From: DATIXD01 sp035518875
GTDB taxonomy: Bacteria > Pseudomonadota > Gammaproteobacteria > Methylococcales > Methylococcaceae
Direction: 5' to 3'
Assembly: GCA_035518875.1 (NCBI GenBank)
Contig: DATIXD010000206.1
Span: forward strand, 1-7,146
DNA: 7,146 nucleotides
This document shows positions 1 through 6,404 of the stretch, one piece after another. The position numbers and the translations under genes were made by a program. A model generated the notes under the pieces. The model was not told where the DNA came from. It ran no database searches and saw only the letters and a program-made list of their open reading frames with translations. Numbering within the stretch: position 1 is the first letter of the stretch; every line of letters starts with the position of its first letter.

Positions 1-318
1 TTGACGGATTTTGAGAAAGCCCATGCGGCGCAAGTGGCCGGCAATATACCGGACATCAAGGCGGTGAAGAACGAGATCATGGTCGTTCAATACACGGCCG
101 GTCGCGGTGGGGCCGTGGCCCGGCGCGTCCGGTCCCAGATCATCCAGGATCCTGCGATGGACGTGACGGCGCTGGACGTCGAAGCGGAAAAAAACGGCGT
201 CATTCTGCACGGCATTGTTCCGACGGCCGATCTGAAGGAGCGAATCGGCAGGTTTGTGTTGGAAGTGAACGGCGTCCAGCGCGTGGAGAACGATCTTGAC
301 GTGGAACCGGTTCAGTAA
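1..318 (+). CDS. BON-domain protein, 3' end (partial)
   Basis: This is the C-terminal 105 residues of a protein whose beginning lies left of the window. The reading frame is open from base 1 and stops with TAA at 316-318. The TTG at base 1 could be read as a start, but the first ~30 residues look like the tail of one BON domain (a helix followed by IKAVKNEIMV). A second BON domain follows at about residues 38-102, with the usual conserved Gly (GIVPTADLKERIG) and the terminal VNGVQRVENDLDV signature. The TTG is therefore probably internal and the full protein probably has at least two BON repeats. BON domains are found in periplasmic or membrane-associated proteins such as OsmY and are thought to bind lipid or other envelope components. 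No signal peptide can be judged because the N-terminus is missing. It is on the strand opposite to the sulfate operon and is separated from it by the tRNA region, so no functional link is implied. Confidence 0.8.
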   Translation: MTDFEKAHAAQVAGNIPDIKAVKNEIMVVQYTAGRGGAVARRVRSQIIQDPAMDVTALDVEAEKNGVILHGIVPTADLKERIGRFVLEVNGVQRVENDLDVEPVQ

Positions 319-323
319 TCCCT

Positions 324-393
324 CGGCCTCCCCTCAGGCTGGGGAGCCGGCGGCGCGGCGATCGAGCCCGGAACGGGTCGCCGTGCCGCCGGC
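324..393 (+). terminator. Two overlapping GC-rich hairpins after the BON gene
   Basis: Just after the BON-gene stop codon there are two inverted repeats. The first pairs 324-333 with 341-349 (9 bp with one bulged C, 7-nt loop). The second pairs 346-361 with 378-393 (16 bp with one G-U pair), and its loop contains an inner CCCG-GAA-CGGG hairpin. They share bases 346-349, so they cannot both form completely. Neither is followed by a T-run, so this is not a textbook intrinsic terminator. Ending or protecting the 3' end of the BON mRNA is the most likely role, by inference from position and strength. Confidence 0.5.
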
Positions 394-402
394 TGTCTCC
401 CG

Positions 403-432
403 TTGACACCACTTTCTGCGCTTTGATACGAT
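403..432 (+). promoter_or_regulatory. Candidate sigma-70 promoter upstream of tRNA-Gly
   Basis: A perfect -35 hexamer TTGACA (403-408) is followed after 18 nt by TACGAT (427-432), which matches four of six -10 positions. Transcription would start near 440 and give a leader of about 100 nt before the tRNA at 542. A second -10-like TATGAT lies at 521-526, closer to the tRNA, but has no convincing -35 at the right spacing. Confidence 0.4.
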
Positions 433-541
433 GCGGATTCACGGCAACGAACTCCTCGTGGTTGAATGCAGCCGTCGCCCTGGCAAGGCGATGCGCGACC
501 GTGGGATCGACAGCCAGCCGTATGATAGGATCGTTTCGGAT

Positions 542-616
542 GCGGGAATAGCTCAGCGGTAGAGCATCGCCTTGCCAAGGCGGGGGTCGCGGGTTCAAAT
601 CCCGTTTCCCGCTCCA
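542..616 (+). tRNA. tRNA-Gly (anticodon GCC)
   Basis: All cloverleaf arms can be drawn. The acceptor stem GCGGGAA (542-548) pairs perfectly with TTCCCGC (606-612). The D stem is GCTC/GAGC (551-554/562-565). The anticodon stem TCGCC/GGCGG (567-571/579-583) has one G-U pair and a loop TTGCCAA with GCC at 574-576. The T stem is GCGGG/CCCGT (589-593/601-605) with loop TTCAAAT. The discriminator is T613 and the CCA is encoded at 614-616. Anticodon GCC reads the glycine codons GGC and GGU. The 3' CCA is also the outer edge of a strong palindrome that continues downstream. Confidence 0.96.
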
Positions 617-652
617 AATTTCTGTCAGCCTCTGGCTGACAGTGAAATTTGG
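614..652. repeat. 39-bp near-perfect palindrome starting at the tRNA CCA
   Basis: Arm CCAAATTTC (614-622) is the reverse complement of GAAATTTGG (644-652). Inside it, TGTCAGCC (623-630) pairs with GGCTGACA (634-641) around a TCT loop, leaving only G642 and T643 unpaired. The element sits between the (+) tRNA and the (-) sulfate operon, so it could act as a bidirectional terminator or a 3'-end processing signal. There is no strong T-run on either side, so terminator function is uncertain. Confidence 0.65.
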
Positions 653-1072
653 CCCGATTTACCATTTACGATTTACGGCTTGCAGTAAGTCTCTCCGGAA
701 TTTGACTCAACGAACACGTTGGGGGTCGCGGGCTGAGCAGCTCACTGCGCCGCTCCCATGTAGGGTGGCCCTTGCCTCTCATCGCGAAACGGGACAATGC
801 GAGGGTCGGAGGTTTCATATCAATCACCTACACAAGGATTTCCAGGATTTAGAGAACCTGTGAGCCTCGCCGTGCAAGGCGGGGGTCATGAGTCCGAATC
901 CGGTGTGTTGTACTACTCTTTCAATGATTGAAAATCGGTGTGAGAGTCCCAGCATCGGAAAAATTTTCTCCCTCGATAGGTTGCCGCTGTCATGGGGTGT
1001 AGTAGGCCCGAGTACCGGCATACTTTAGGCATACCTGGCACGTTGGGGCCGCTCCTGTGGTCATGATCTGTT
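653..1072. other. Gene-poor spacer between tRNA-Gly and cysA
   Basis: No protein gene is supportable here: the open frames are short, lack ribosome-binding sites and resemble no family I recognise. The stretch holds small repeats. A 7-mer [G/C]ATTTAC is repeated three times at 656-676. A 12-nt exact copy of the tRNA segment GGGGGTCGCGGG lies at 721-732, right after a CAACG-AACA-CGTTG hairpin (708-721). The palindrome TTTCAAT-G-ATTGAAA is at 919-933, and a direct repeat of GGCATAC is at 1017-1023 and 1028-1034. A degenerate tRNA-like segment is listed separately. No clear terminator of the sulfate operon is visible directly after the cysA stop. Confidence 0.6.
862..904 (+). pseudogene. Decayed tRNA-Gly-like fragment
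   Basis: This segment aligns with 562-604 of the intact tRNA-Gly (end of D stem through T arm). By eye I count about 34 matches in 43 columns with one deleted base, including a 13-nt exact run (875-887 matching 576-588). The anticodon stem TCGCC/GGCGG survives, but the loop is GTGCAA, one base short and without an intact GCC anticodon. The T stem no longer pairs and no acceptor stem can be formed. It is best read as a dead partial tRNA copy 300 bp downstream of the functional gene. A chance resemblance cannot be fully excluded. Confidence 0.45.
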
Positions 1073-2143
1073 TTACGGTTTCATATCCTTTAGAAATACC
1101 CGTAGATTTCTGAATTTGATGAAGACGCGTTCCCCCTTCTGAAATATCAGCTCCCGGTACCGCTCTCTAGACAGCTCGGCCTCAATCCGTCCGCCGCCGT
1201 CCTGCCGGAGCAATTCCAGCCGGACGACCGGTCCGACCGAGCGGATATTCTCAACCGTGGCTGCGATTGCGGCCGGGTCTCGAGCCGTCCGATCCACTTC
1301 GATGTCATGCGGTCGCACATAGCCCACGGCTGGCGCATCGGTCACCTCGGCATGTTCCGGCGCGTCCAGCTCAACGGCGCCGATTCGCGCGCGTCCGCCG
1401 TGAACGCGCCCATGAAACAGATTGACACTGCCGAGAAAATGATAGACAAACGGATTGACGGGCTGCTCATAGACCTCCTCGGCGGTGCCCACCTGCTCGA
1501 TTTGGCCCGCGTTCATGACCACCACGCGGTCGGCCACCTCCAGCGCTTCCTCCTGATCGTGGGTCACGAAGACGCTGGTGACGTGCAGGTCATCGTGCAA
1601 CCGACGCAGCCATCGGCGAAGTTCCAACCGCACCTTGGCATCCAGGGCGCCGAACGGTTCGTCCAGTAGCAGCACTTTCGGTTCGACCGCCAGCGCCCGG
1701 GCCAGCGCCACGCGCTGGCGCTGACCTCCGGACAATTGGGACGGGTAGTGGCGGGCCAGCCAGTCAAGCTGGACCAACTGCAACAGCGCATGCACTTTTT
1801 CATCAATCTCCGCCCGCGACAGACGCAGGTGACGCGGTCTCACCCGCAACCCGAACGCGATATTTTCAAAGACCGTTAGATGACGAAACAACGCATAGTG
1901 CTGGAAGACAAACCCCACCTGCCGGTCGCGCGCGGTCCGAGCTGTAGCATCCTCCCCATGAAAAAGAATCGATCCGTGATCCGGGAGTTCCAGTCCGGCA
2001 ATGATCCGCAGGAGAGAGGTTTTCCCCGAGCCGGATGGGCCGAGCAGCGCGACCAGTTCACCCGTCGGGATCTTGAGACTGACGTCGTCCAGCGCGAGAA
2101 AATTGCCGAAGCGCTTCGTGATGCCGTCGATTTCGATGCTCAC
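1073..2143 (-). CDS. cysA: Sulfate/thiosulfate ABC transporter ATP-binding protein CysA
   Basis: This is the cytoplasmic ATPase that drives sulfate import through CysT/CysW. With the chosen GTG start at 2143 the protein is 356 aa. In order it shows Walker A GPSGSGKT (35-42), the Q-loop glutamine at 81 (VFQHYALF), signature LSGGQ (137-141), Walker B VLLLDEP (157-163), the D-loop GALDA (165-169) and the switch histidine at 195 (VTHDQEEA). All catalytic motifs are intact. A C-terminal TOBE-like regulatory region covers roughly residues 236-356. An ATG at 2203 is also in frame, but it would add 20 residues of unrelated sequence inside cysW. The GTG overlaps the cysW stop as GTGA, starts exactly at the family's normal N-terminus (SIEIDGITKRF), and has GGAGAGG 10 nt upstream. 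It is the last gene of the operon. Specificity for sulfate rests mainly on its neighbours. Confidence 0.95.
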   Translation of the reverse strand: MSIEIDGITKRFGNFLALDDVSLKIPTGELVALLGPSGSGKTSLLRIIAGLELPDHGSILFHGEDATARTARDRQVGFVFQHYALFRHLTVFENIAFGLRVRPRHLRLSRAEIDEKVHALLQLVQLDWLARHYPSQLSGGQRQRVALARALAVEPKVLLLDEPFGALDAKVRLELRRWLRRLHDDLHVTSVFVTHDQEEALEVADRVVVMNAGQIEQVGTAEEVYEQPVNPFVYHFLGSVNLFHGRVHGGRARIGAVELDAPEHAEVTDAPAVGYVRPHDIEVDRTARDPAAIAATVENIRSVGPVVRLELLRQDGGGRIEAELSRERYRELIFQKGERVFIKFRNLRVFLKDMKP

Positions 2144-3003
2144 GGGAGAGGTCCCTCTCCGGTCGTGCGTGTGGCGCTCTCCCGCTGCTGGAGAGCTTTC
2201 CACTCGACCACACTCTTCAACACTAGGGTTAGCAGGGCCAGCAGGGCCAGCAGGGAGGCCACGGCGAACGCCGCGGCAAAGTCGTATTCATTATAGAGAA
2301 TCTCCACGTGCAGCGGGAGGGTATTGGTCAGCCCCCGGATATGGCCTGAGACCACCGAGACGGCTCCGAACTCGCCCATCGCCCGTGCGTTACACAGGAT
2401 CACGCCATACAACAGGCCCCATTTGATATTCGGAAGGGTCACGCGCCGGAAGGTTTGGAAACCGGACGCTCCGAGCACCATGGCGGCCTCTTCCTCTTCG
2501 GTTCCTTGTTCCTGCATGAGCGGGATGAGTTCTCGGGCGACAAACGGCACGGTCACAAATATCGTGGCCAGCACCAGGCCGGGCACGGCGAAGAGGAGTT
2601 TGATGTCATGCGCCGCCAGCCAGGGGCCGAGCCATCCCTGCAGGCCGAACAACAGGACGTAAATCAGTCCGGAAATGACCGGGGAGACGGCAAACGGCAG
2701 ATCGATCAGGGTGATGAGAAGCTGTTTGCCGGTAAACTCGAACTTGGCGATCGCCCACGCCGCCGCGAGGCCGAACAGAAGATTCAATGGCACGGCGATG
2801 CCGACCGTCAGCAGCGTGAGCCGAATGGCCGAGAGGGCGTCGGGCTCCGTCAGCGCCGACACGTAGGCCGACAGCCCTTTGCGCAAGGCTTCGGTAAAGA
2901 CGGCGGCCAGCGGCACAAAGAGAAGCAGCCCCACAAACAATAAGGCCGTTGCGATGAGCGCCCAGCGTACGGCGGCCGGTTCGTTGTGAACGCGGTCAGC
3001 CAT
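2140..3003 (-). CDS. cysW: Sulfate ABC transporter permease CysW
   Basis: One of the two inner-membrane subunits of the sulfate importer, 287 aa from the ATG at 3003. It has about six hydrophobic helices, the first at residues 14-36 and the last near 255-270. It also carries the CysW-type segment LPFAVSPVISGLIYVLLFG (102-120). The EAA loop that docks on CysA is at about 171-191 (EEAAMVLGA followed by RRVTLP). The open frame extends further upstream, but the extra 44 codons are a Cys/Trp-rich shadow of cysT and are not credible. The ATG at 3003 overlaps the cysT stop by 8 nt (ATGGCTGA). No strong Shine-Dalgarno precedes it, so translation probably depends on ribosomes finishing cysT. Near the 3' end a 9-bp tandem repeat (2231-2255) encodes Leu-Leu-Ala repeats within the last membrane helix. 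Confidence 0.95.
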   Translation of the reverse strand: MADRVHNEPAAVRWALIATALLFVGLLLFVPLAAVFTEALRKGLSAYVSALTEPDALSAIRLTLLTVGIAVPLNLLFGLAAAWAIAKFEFTGKQLLITLIDLPFAVSPVISGLIYVLLFGLQGWLGPWLAAHDIKLLFAVPGLVLATIFVTVPFVARELIPLMQEQGTEEEEAAMVLGASGFQTFRRVTLPNIKWGLLYGVILCNARAMGEFGAVSVVSGHIRGLTNTLPLHVEILYNEYDFAAAFAVASLLALLALLTLVLKSVVEWKALQQRESATRTTGEGPLP

Positions 3004-3850
3004 CCAACAGCTCAGCAGTGTCGTCCAGCCCGTAACTCTTTCTGCTCCAGTATTGCAGCAGATTGATGAGCAAGAGCAGCACAAAGGACGCCACCAGCAT
3101 GACGACGGCGATCGCCGTCGCCCCGGCGTAATCATATTGCTCCAGCTTGGTCATGATCAGCAGGGGAGTGATTTCAGATACCATCGGTCTGTTGCCGGCG
3201 ATGAAGATGACGGAGCCGTACTCGCCCACGGCCCTGGCGAAGGCCAGTGAAAAGCCTGTCAGCAGCGCGGGCCAGAGTGTGGGCAGGATGACGCGGGTGA
3301 CGGTTTGCCACCAGGTGGCGCCCAGGCTCGCGGCGGCCTCCTCCAACTCCGCCTCCACGTCCTCCAAAACGGGTTGGACGGTGCGCACCACGAACGGCAG
3401 ACCGATAAACGTCAGCGCCACCACGACGCCGAACGGCGTGAAGGCCACTTTAATTCCAAGCGGCTCAAGATATTGGCCGATCCACCCGTGAGCCGAGTAA
3501 ACCGCGGTCAGGGCGATGCCCGCCACCGCGGTCGGCAACGCGAACGGCAGATCGACCACCGCGTCCACCAGACGCCGGCCTGGAAAGCGGTAGCGCACCA
3601 AGACCCAGGCGACCAGCAGACCGAAGAGTGCATTGATCGATGCGCTGATCAATGACGCTCCGAAGGTCAGCCGGTACGATGCCAGGACGCGCGGAGCCGT
3701 GACAGTATTCCAGAATTGGCTCCACGTCAGCGTGGCGCTCTTCAAGAAGATACAGGACAGCGGGATCAGCACGATCAGGCTCAAGTAGAGCAGGGTGAAC
3801 CCCATCGCCAGGCCGAAGCCGGGCAGGATGCTGCGTGGTCGCACGATCAT
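2996..3850 (-). CDS. cysT: Sulfate ABC transporter permease CysT (CysU)
   Basis: The partner permease of CysW, 284 aa. The chosen ATG at 3850 has AAGGA nine nt upstream (3860-3864, overlapping the last base of the sbp stop). It gives a short basic N-terminus (MIVRPRS) before the first membrane helix at about 12-36. The longer frame would start inside sbp and add 19 unrelated residues. Visible marks are the CysT-type segment LPFALPTAVAGIAL (101-114), later membrane helices near 61-84, 139-160, 195-215 and 245-270, and the EAA loop at about 170-190 (EEAAASLGA followed by TRVILP), which contacts the ATPase. It is placed directly after sbp and overlaps cysW by 8 nt, the normal sulfate-operon order. 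CysT and CysW are distinguished by the LPTAVAG versus SPVISG motif and by gene order. Confidence 0.95.
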   Translation of the reverse strand: MIVRPRSILPGFGLAMGFTLLYLSLIVLIPLSCIFLKSATLTWSQFWNTVTAPRVLASYRLTFGASLISASINALFGLLVAWVLVRYRFPGRRLVDAVVDLPFALPTAVAGIALTAVYSAHGWIGQYLEPLGIKVAFTPFGVVVALTFIGLPFVVRTVQPVLEDVEAELEEAAASLGATWWQTVTRVILPTLWPALLTGFSLAFARAVGEYGSVIFIAGNRPMVSEITPLLIMTKLEQYDYAGATAIAVVMLVASFVLLLLINLLQYWSRKSYGLDDTAELLDG

Positions 3851-3863
3851 GGTGGTTGATCCT

Positions 3864-4877
3864 TCATTTGGGCAGATAAATCTGATCGAAGACCCCGCCA
3901 TCTTCAAAGTGCGTCTTCTGCGCTTTTTGCCATCCCCCGAACAGCTCGTCGATGGTGAAGAGATTCACCTTCGGAAAAGTCTTGGCGTATTTCGCCGCCA
4001 CCGATTCCAGCCTGGGCCGGTAGTAATGCCTGGCCGCGATTTCCTGCCCTTCCGGGGAGTAGAGATAGTTCAGGTAGGCTTGGGCCACGTCGCGGGTCCG
4101 GTGTTTGTCGACGACTTTATCGACAATCGTCACCGGCGGTTCAGCCAGAATGCTGAGCGAGGGGACAACGATTTCGACCTTCTCAGGCCCCAGCTCCTTG
4201 ACGGCCAGAAACGCCTCGTTCTCCCAGGCCAGCAACACATCGCCGATGCCGCGCTCGACAAACGTGGTGGTGGCGCCGCGGGCGCCGGAATCCAGGACCG
4301 GAACGTTCTTATACAGCCGGGCCACAAAGGCTTTCGCTTTTGTCTCGTCGTTCCCGTATTTTTTCAGCGCATAGCCCCAGGCCGCCAGATAGTTCCAGCG
4401 CGCGCCGCCGGAGGTTTTCGGGTTGGGCGTGATCACCGCAATGCCGGGTTTCACGAGGTCGTCCCAATCCTTGATGGCTTTGGGATTACCCTTGCGCACC
4501 AGAAAGACAATGGTCGAGGTGTAGGGCGCGCTGTTCTTCGGCAGACGCGATTGCCAGTTTGTGGGGAGCAACCCGGCCTTTTCGGAGATCGCGTCAATAT
4601 CATAGGCGAGCGCGAGCGTCACCACGTCCGCCTCCAGGCCGTCGATCACGGCCCGGGCCTGTTTGCCCGACCCCCCATGAGATTGCCTGATGGAGACGGT
4701 GTCATGGGTCTTCGCCTGCCAGTATTTGGCAAAGGCGGTGTTGTAATCCTGATAGAGCTCCCGCGTCGGATCGTAGGAGACATTCAGTAGGGTAAGCTCA
4801 TTGGCCGCTGCCGGGAAGGCGCACCCGGCGATGGCGACGAGGAACGTGAGAATACGGCAGAGTGATTTCAATGACAT
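3864..4877 (-). CDS. sbp: Periplasmic sulfate-binding protein
   Basis: This is the substrate-capturing subunit that delivers sulfate to CysT/CysW; mature parts are periplasmic. From the ATG at 4877 it is 337 aa. GGAGG (4885-4889) lies 7 nt upstream, and the start yields a normal signal peptide, whereas the longer frame prepends 22 odd residues read from a hairpin. Residues 1-25 form a basic, then hydrophobic leader with an AAA|NE cleavage site. It also contains IAGC at 16-19, which fits a lipoprotein box, so secretion type is ambiguous. Family marks are LNVSYDPTRELY (31-42), RQSHGGSGKQ (64-73) and the sulfate-binding-protein signature NPKTSGGAR (152-160). Length is typical. A thiosulfate-preferring CysP is a possible alternative, as the two are close homologues and specificity cannot be decided from sequence alone. 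Confidence 0.94.
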   Translation of the reverse strand: MSLKSLCRILTFLVAIAGCAFPAAANELTLLNVSYDPTRELYQDYNTAFAKYWQAKTHDTVSIRQSHGGSGKQARAVIDGLEADVVTLALAYDIDAISEKAGLLPTNWQSRLPKNSAPYTSTIVFLVRKGNPKAIKDWDDLVKPGIAVITPNPKTSGGARWNYLAAWGYALKKYGNDETKAKAFVARLYKNVPVLDSGARGATTTFVERGIGDVLLAWENEAFLAVKELGPEKVEIVVPSLSILAEPPVTIVDKVVDKHRTRDVAQAYLNYLYSPEGQEIAARHYYRPRLESVAAKYAKTFPKVNLFTIDELFGGWQKAQKTHFEDGGVFDQIYLPK

Positions 4878-4893
4878 TGGTTTGCCTCCGGTC

Positions 4894-4925
4894 GGTGAGG
4901 ACGCCCCGACTGGAGCGTCCTCACC
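4894..4925 (-). other. Intercistronic stem-loop between porin and sbp
   Basis: GGTGAGGACGC (4894-4904) is perfectly complementary to GCGTCCTCACC (4915-4925) around a 10-nt loop. On the minus-strand mRNA this 11-bp stem lies 43 nt after the porin stop and ends 4 nt before the GGAGG ribosome-binding site of sbp. No T-run follows, so a full terminator is unlikely. A role in mRNA stability or in setting the porin:Sbp expression ratio is an inference. Confidence 0.65.
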
Positions 4926-4968
4926 GGTGTGTGTGCAAAGCATGACCGTCGATCGATTCGATTTTCCC

Positions 4969-6267
4969 TTAAAACTTCACCAGGATATCCGCCTGCAGGC
5001 GATTGACGTCCCCGCAACCGTTCGTGTTGGTGCCGCCGCAGACGGAGGCCGCAGTGGTGACGGGCGTAATTGACTTGGTCATGAAGTATTTGAGCTTGAT
5101 CTGGGCATACTTGGTGAAGTTATAGGCCCCCCAGACAATGTGCCCCCGGCGCGCCGTCCCGCCGCTGCCGCCAAAATCCGAATCGGTTAGATCGGCCAGC
5201 GTGGCGTCGGTCTGCAGGAGCTTGTAAAAGTAGGCGACCTCCCACGTGTTGGCCTCCGCCGCCTTGCCCACGATCGCTCCGAGTTGGTAGCCCTCGTTGC
5301 CGGTTGCCTTTCCCGAGGCCATTCCGGTTGTGGTCGTATTGGCCAGGTTGCGGACATAATCGCCCATGAGTGCGATCGGGATGGGACCGGCCTGCACATT
5401 AACCAGTGCCGTGGTATCCAGCACCCGGTAATTGTTCAGGAGGGTGCCCGCCGGTGGATTGGGCCCTGCCGACCGCGTGTTGCCCTGCTGGACGTAGCCG
5501 CCCAATGGGTTGCTATCCCGTCCGCTGGCATTGATGGACTCATAGAAGGCCGCGGCCAGGGTGGTCTTGACCCGCGATGTCGGCTCCACGCTGATTCCGC
5601 CCTGCTCTCCCAGCATCCACGGATCGTGGTTGTTCGTCCCCAATTCGTTCAAGACGAACTGGCCGGCGTTGAAGAACAGATTGACATGTTCGGCCGGGCT
5701 GCCCTTGAAGCTTTCAGAGAACCCTTCGGGGTTGACATCCTCATCCCAGACCACGTCCCCGGAATAGACGACAAAGAAGGGATTGGGCAGCTTGCCCGCG
5801 GTCACCTTTAGCCATTTGGTTTGGGAACCCTGCCAGCTCAGATAAGCCCGGTCGATCCAGAGGGCTTTACCCGTAAAGAGAGCCGTCTCGGTCTGATTGG
5901 TGCCGGTCTGCTGACCGGTCCCGCTGGCAAGCCGGACACCCACGGCAACGTCCCCCAACTTCAGCTCGGTGGCCAAGCGCAGCCGGAAACGCAGCCGGTT
6001 CTGATTCACGCCGTTGTTGTACGCTCCATTCGCATTGTTATCGTCAAAGAATTGCGAATCGCGGATCCGCAGATCACCGGAGAAGGTGATCCGGTCAACC
6101 CACGAAGAGAACACGGTGTCTTGAACCGTCGCCGCATCCTCCTTGGTGATGACGCCTTTCTCGACCAACATCTGCTTTAACGGCTTACTTTCATCGGCGG
6201 ATGCGAAGGTGAACGGCAGCAGAACGAGACCCAACACGACCGGCAATGCGATTGCCCACAATCTCAT
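4969..6267 (-). CDS. Putative outer-membrane porin of the sulfate operon
   Basis: This is a 432-aa predicted beta-barrel that would let small solutes across the outer membrane. Residues 1-24 are a signal peptide (MRLW, a hydrophobic core, then FASA|DE). Next comes a short helical segment, PLKQMLVEKGVITKEDAA, of a kind seen at the start of many Gram-negative porins. Alternating amphipathic strands with aromatic ends run from about residue 60 (RITFSGDLRIRD, RLRFRLRLATELKLG) to the C-terminus, which ends in Phe (ADILVKF), the usual outer-membrane assembly signal. It resembles the putative-porin family loosely related to phosphate-type OprO/OprP porins. The family assignment is by eye. The ATG at 6267 was preferred over the one at 6276 because AAGGA (6277-6281) is 9 nt upstream of it but directly abuts the earlier ATG. 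The mature protein has only two cysteines (410 and 418). Position just upstream of sbp suggests sulfate or another sulfur anion as cargo, but no sequence motif proves selectivity. Confidence 0.85.
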   Translation of the reverse strand: MRLWAIALPVVLGLVLLPFTFASADESKPLKQMLVEKGVITKEDAATVQDTVFSSWVDRITFSGDLRIRDSQFFDDNNANGAYNNGVNQNRLRFRLRLATELKLGDVAVGVRLASGTGQQTGTNQTETALFTGKALWIDRAYLSWQGSQTKWLKVTAGKLPNPFFVVYSGDVVWDEDVNPEGFSESFKGSPAEHVNLFFNAGQFVLNELGTNNHDPWMLGEQGGISVEPTSRVKTTLAAAFYESINASGRDSNPLGGYVQQGNTRSAGPNPPAGTLLNNYRVLDTTALVNVQAGPIPIALMGDYVRNLANTTTTGMASGKATGNEGYQLGAIVGKAAEANTWEVAYFYKLLQTDATLADLTDSDFGGSGGTARRGHIVWGAYNFTKYAQIKLKYFMTKSITPVTTAASVCGGTNTNGCGDVNRLQADILVKF

Positions 6268-6381
6268 GACACACATTCCTTCTCAGCTGGGAACCTCCGG
6301 CTGTCCGGTCAGTGTGCCCGTATGCTCGTTGGAGTGCGATGCGCCATGGCCTCCAGTGGTCTGGTGGGCCCTGTAAACAAT

Positions 6382-6395
6382 GTCCGTTCTCGGAC
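6382..6395 (-). other. Small inverted repeat upstream of porin
   Basis: GTCCG (6382-6386) and CGGAC (6391-6395) flank four bases, TTCT on the plus strand and AGAA on the mRNA strand. As RNA this is a 5-bp stem with a tetraloop. As DNA it is a 14-bp dyad that could bind a protein. No convincing sigma-70 promoter was found between it and the porin start. Confidence 0.35.
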
Positions 6396-6404
6396 TGGTG
6401 AGGC

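Noticed and set aside
1..3. TTG at base 1 as the real start of the BON protein
   Set aside because: The residues that follow look like the end of a first BON domain, so the gene almost certainly begins outside the window.
200..665. Minus-strand frames spanning the BON gene end and the tRNA
   Set aside because: They cross the tRNA gene and GC-rich hairpins and show no protein-family features.
542..910. Integrated mobile element bounded by the tRNA and its partial copy
   Set aside because: No integrase, transposase or other cargo fits in the ~250 bp between them and the copy is too degraded to be a current attachment site. The tRNA similarity itself is kept as a finding.
642..1021. Short open frames (73 and 65 codons) in the tRNA-cysA spacer
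   Set aside because: Atypical composition, no ribosome-binding site, no recognisable motif, and they overlap the tRNA-like relic and small repeats.
2001..2943. Plus-strand open frames opposite cysW and the start of cysA
   Set aside because: Antisense shadows of clear transporter genes, with no ribosome-binding sites or recognisable domains.
3795..4790. 331-codon plus-strand open frame opposite sbp
   Set aside because: It lies almost entirely antisense to sbp, whose family motifs are unmistakable. Long antisense frames are common in GC-rich genes.
6274..6276. ATG at 6276 as porin start
   Set aside because: AAGGA abuts this codon directly with no spacing, whereas the ATG at 6267 is 9 nt away and gives a cleaner signal peptide.
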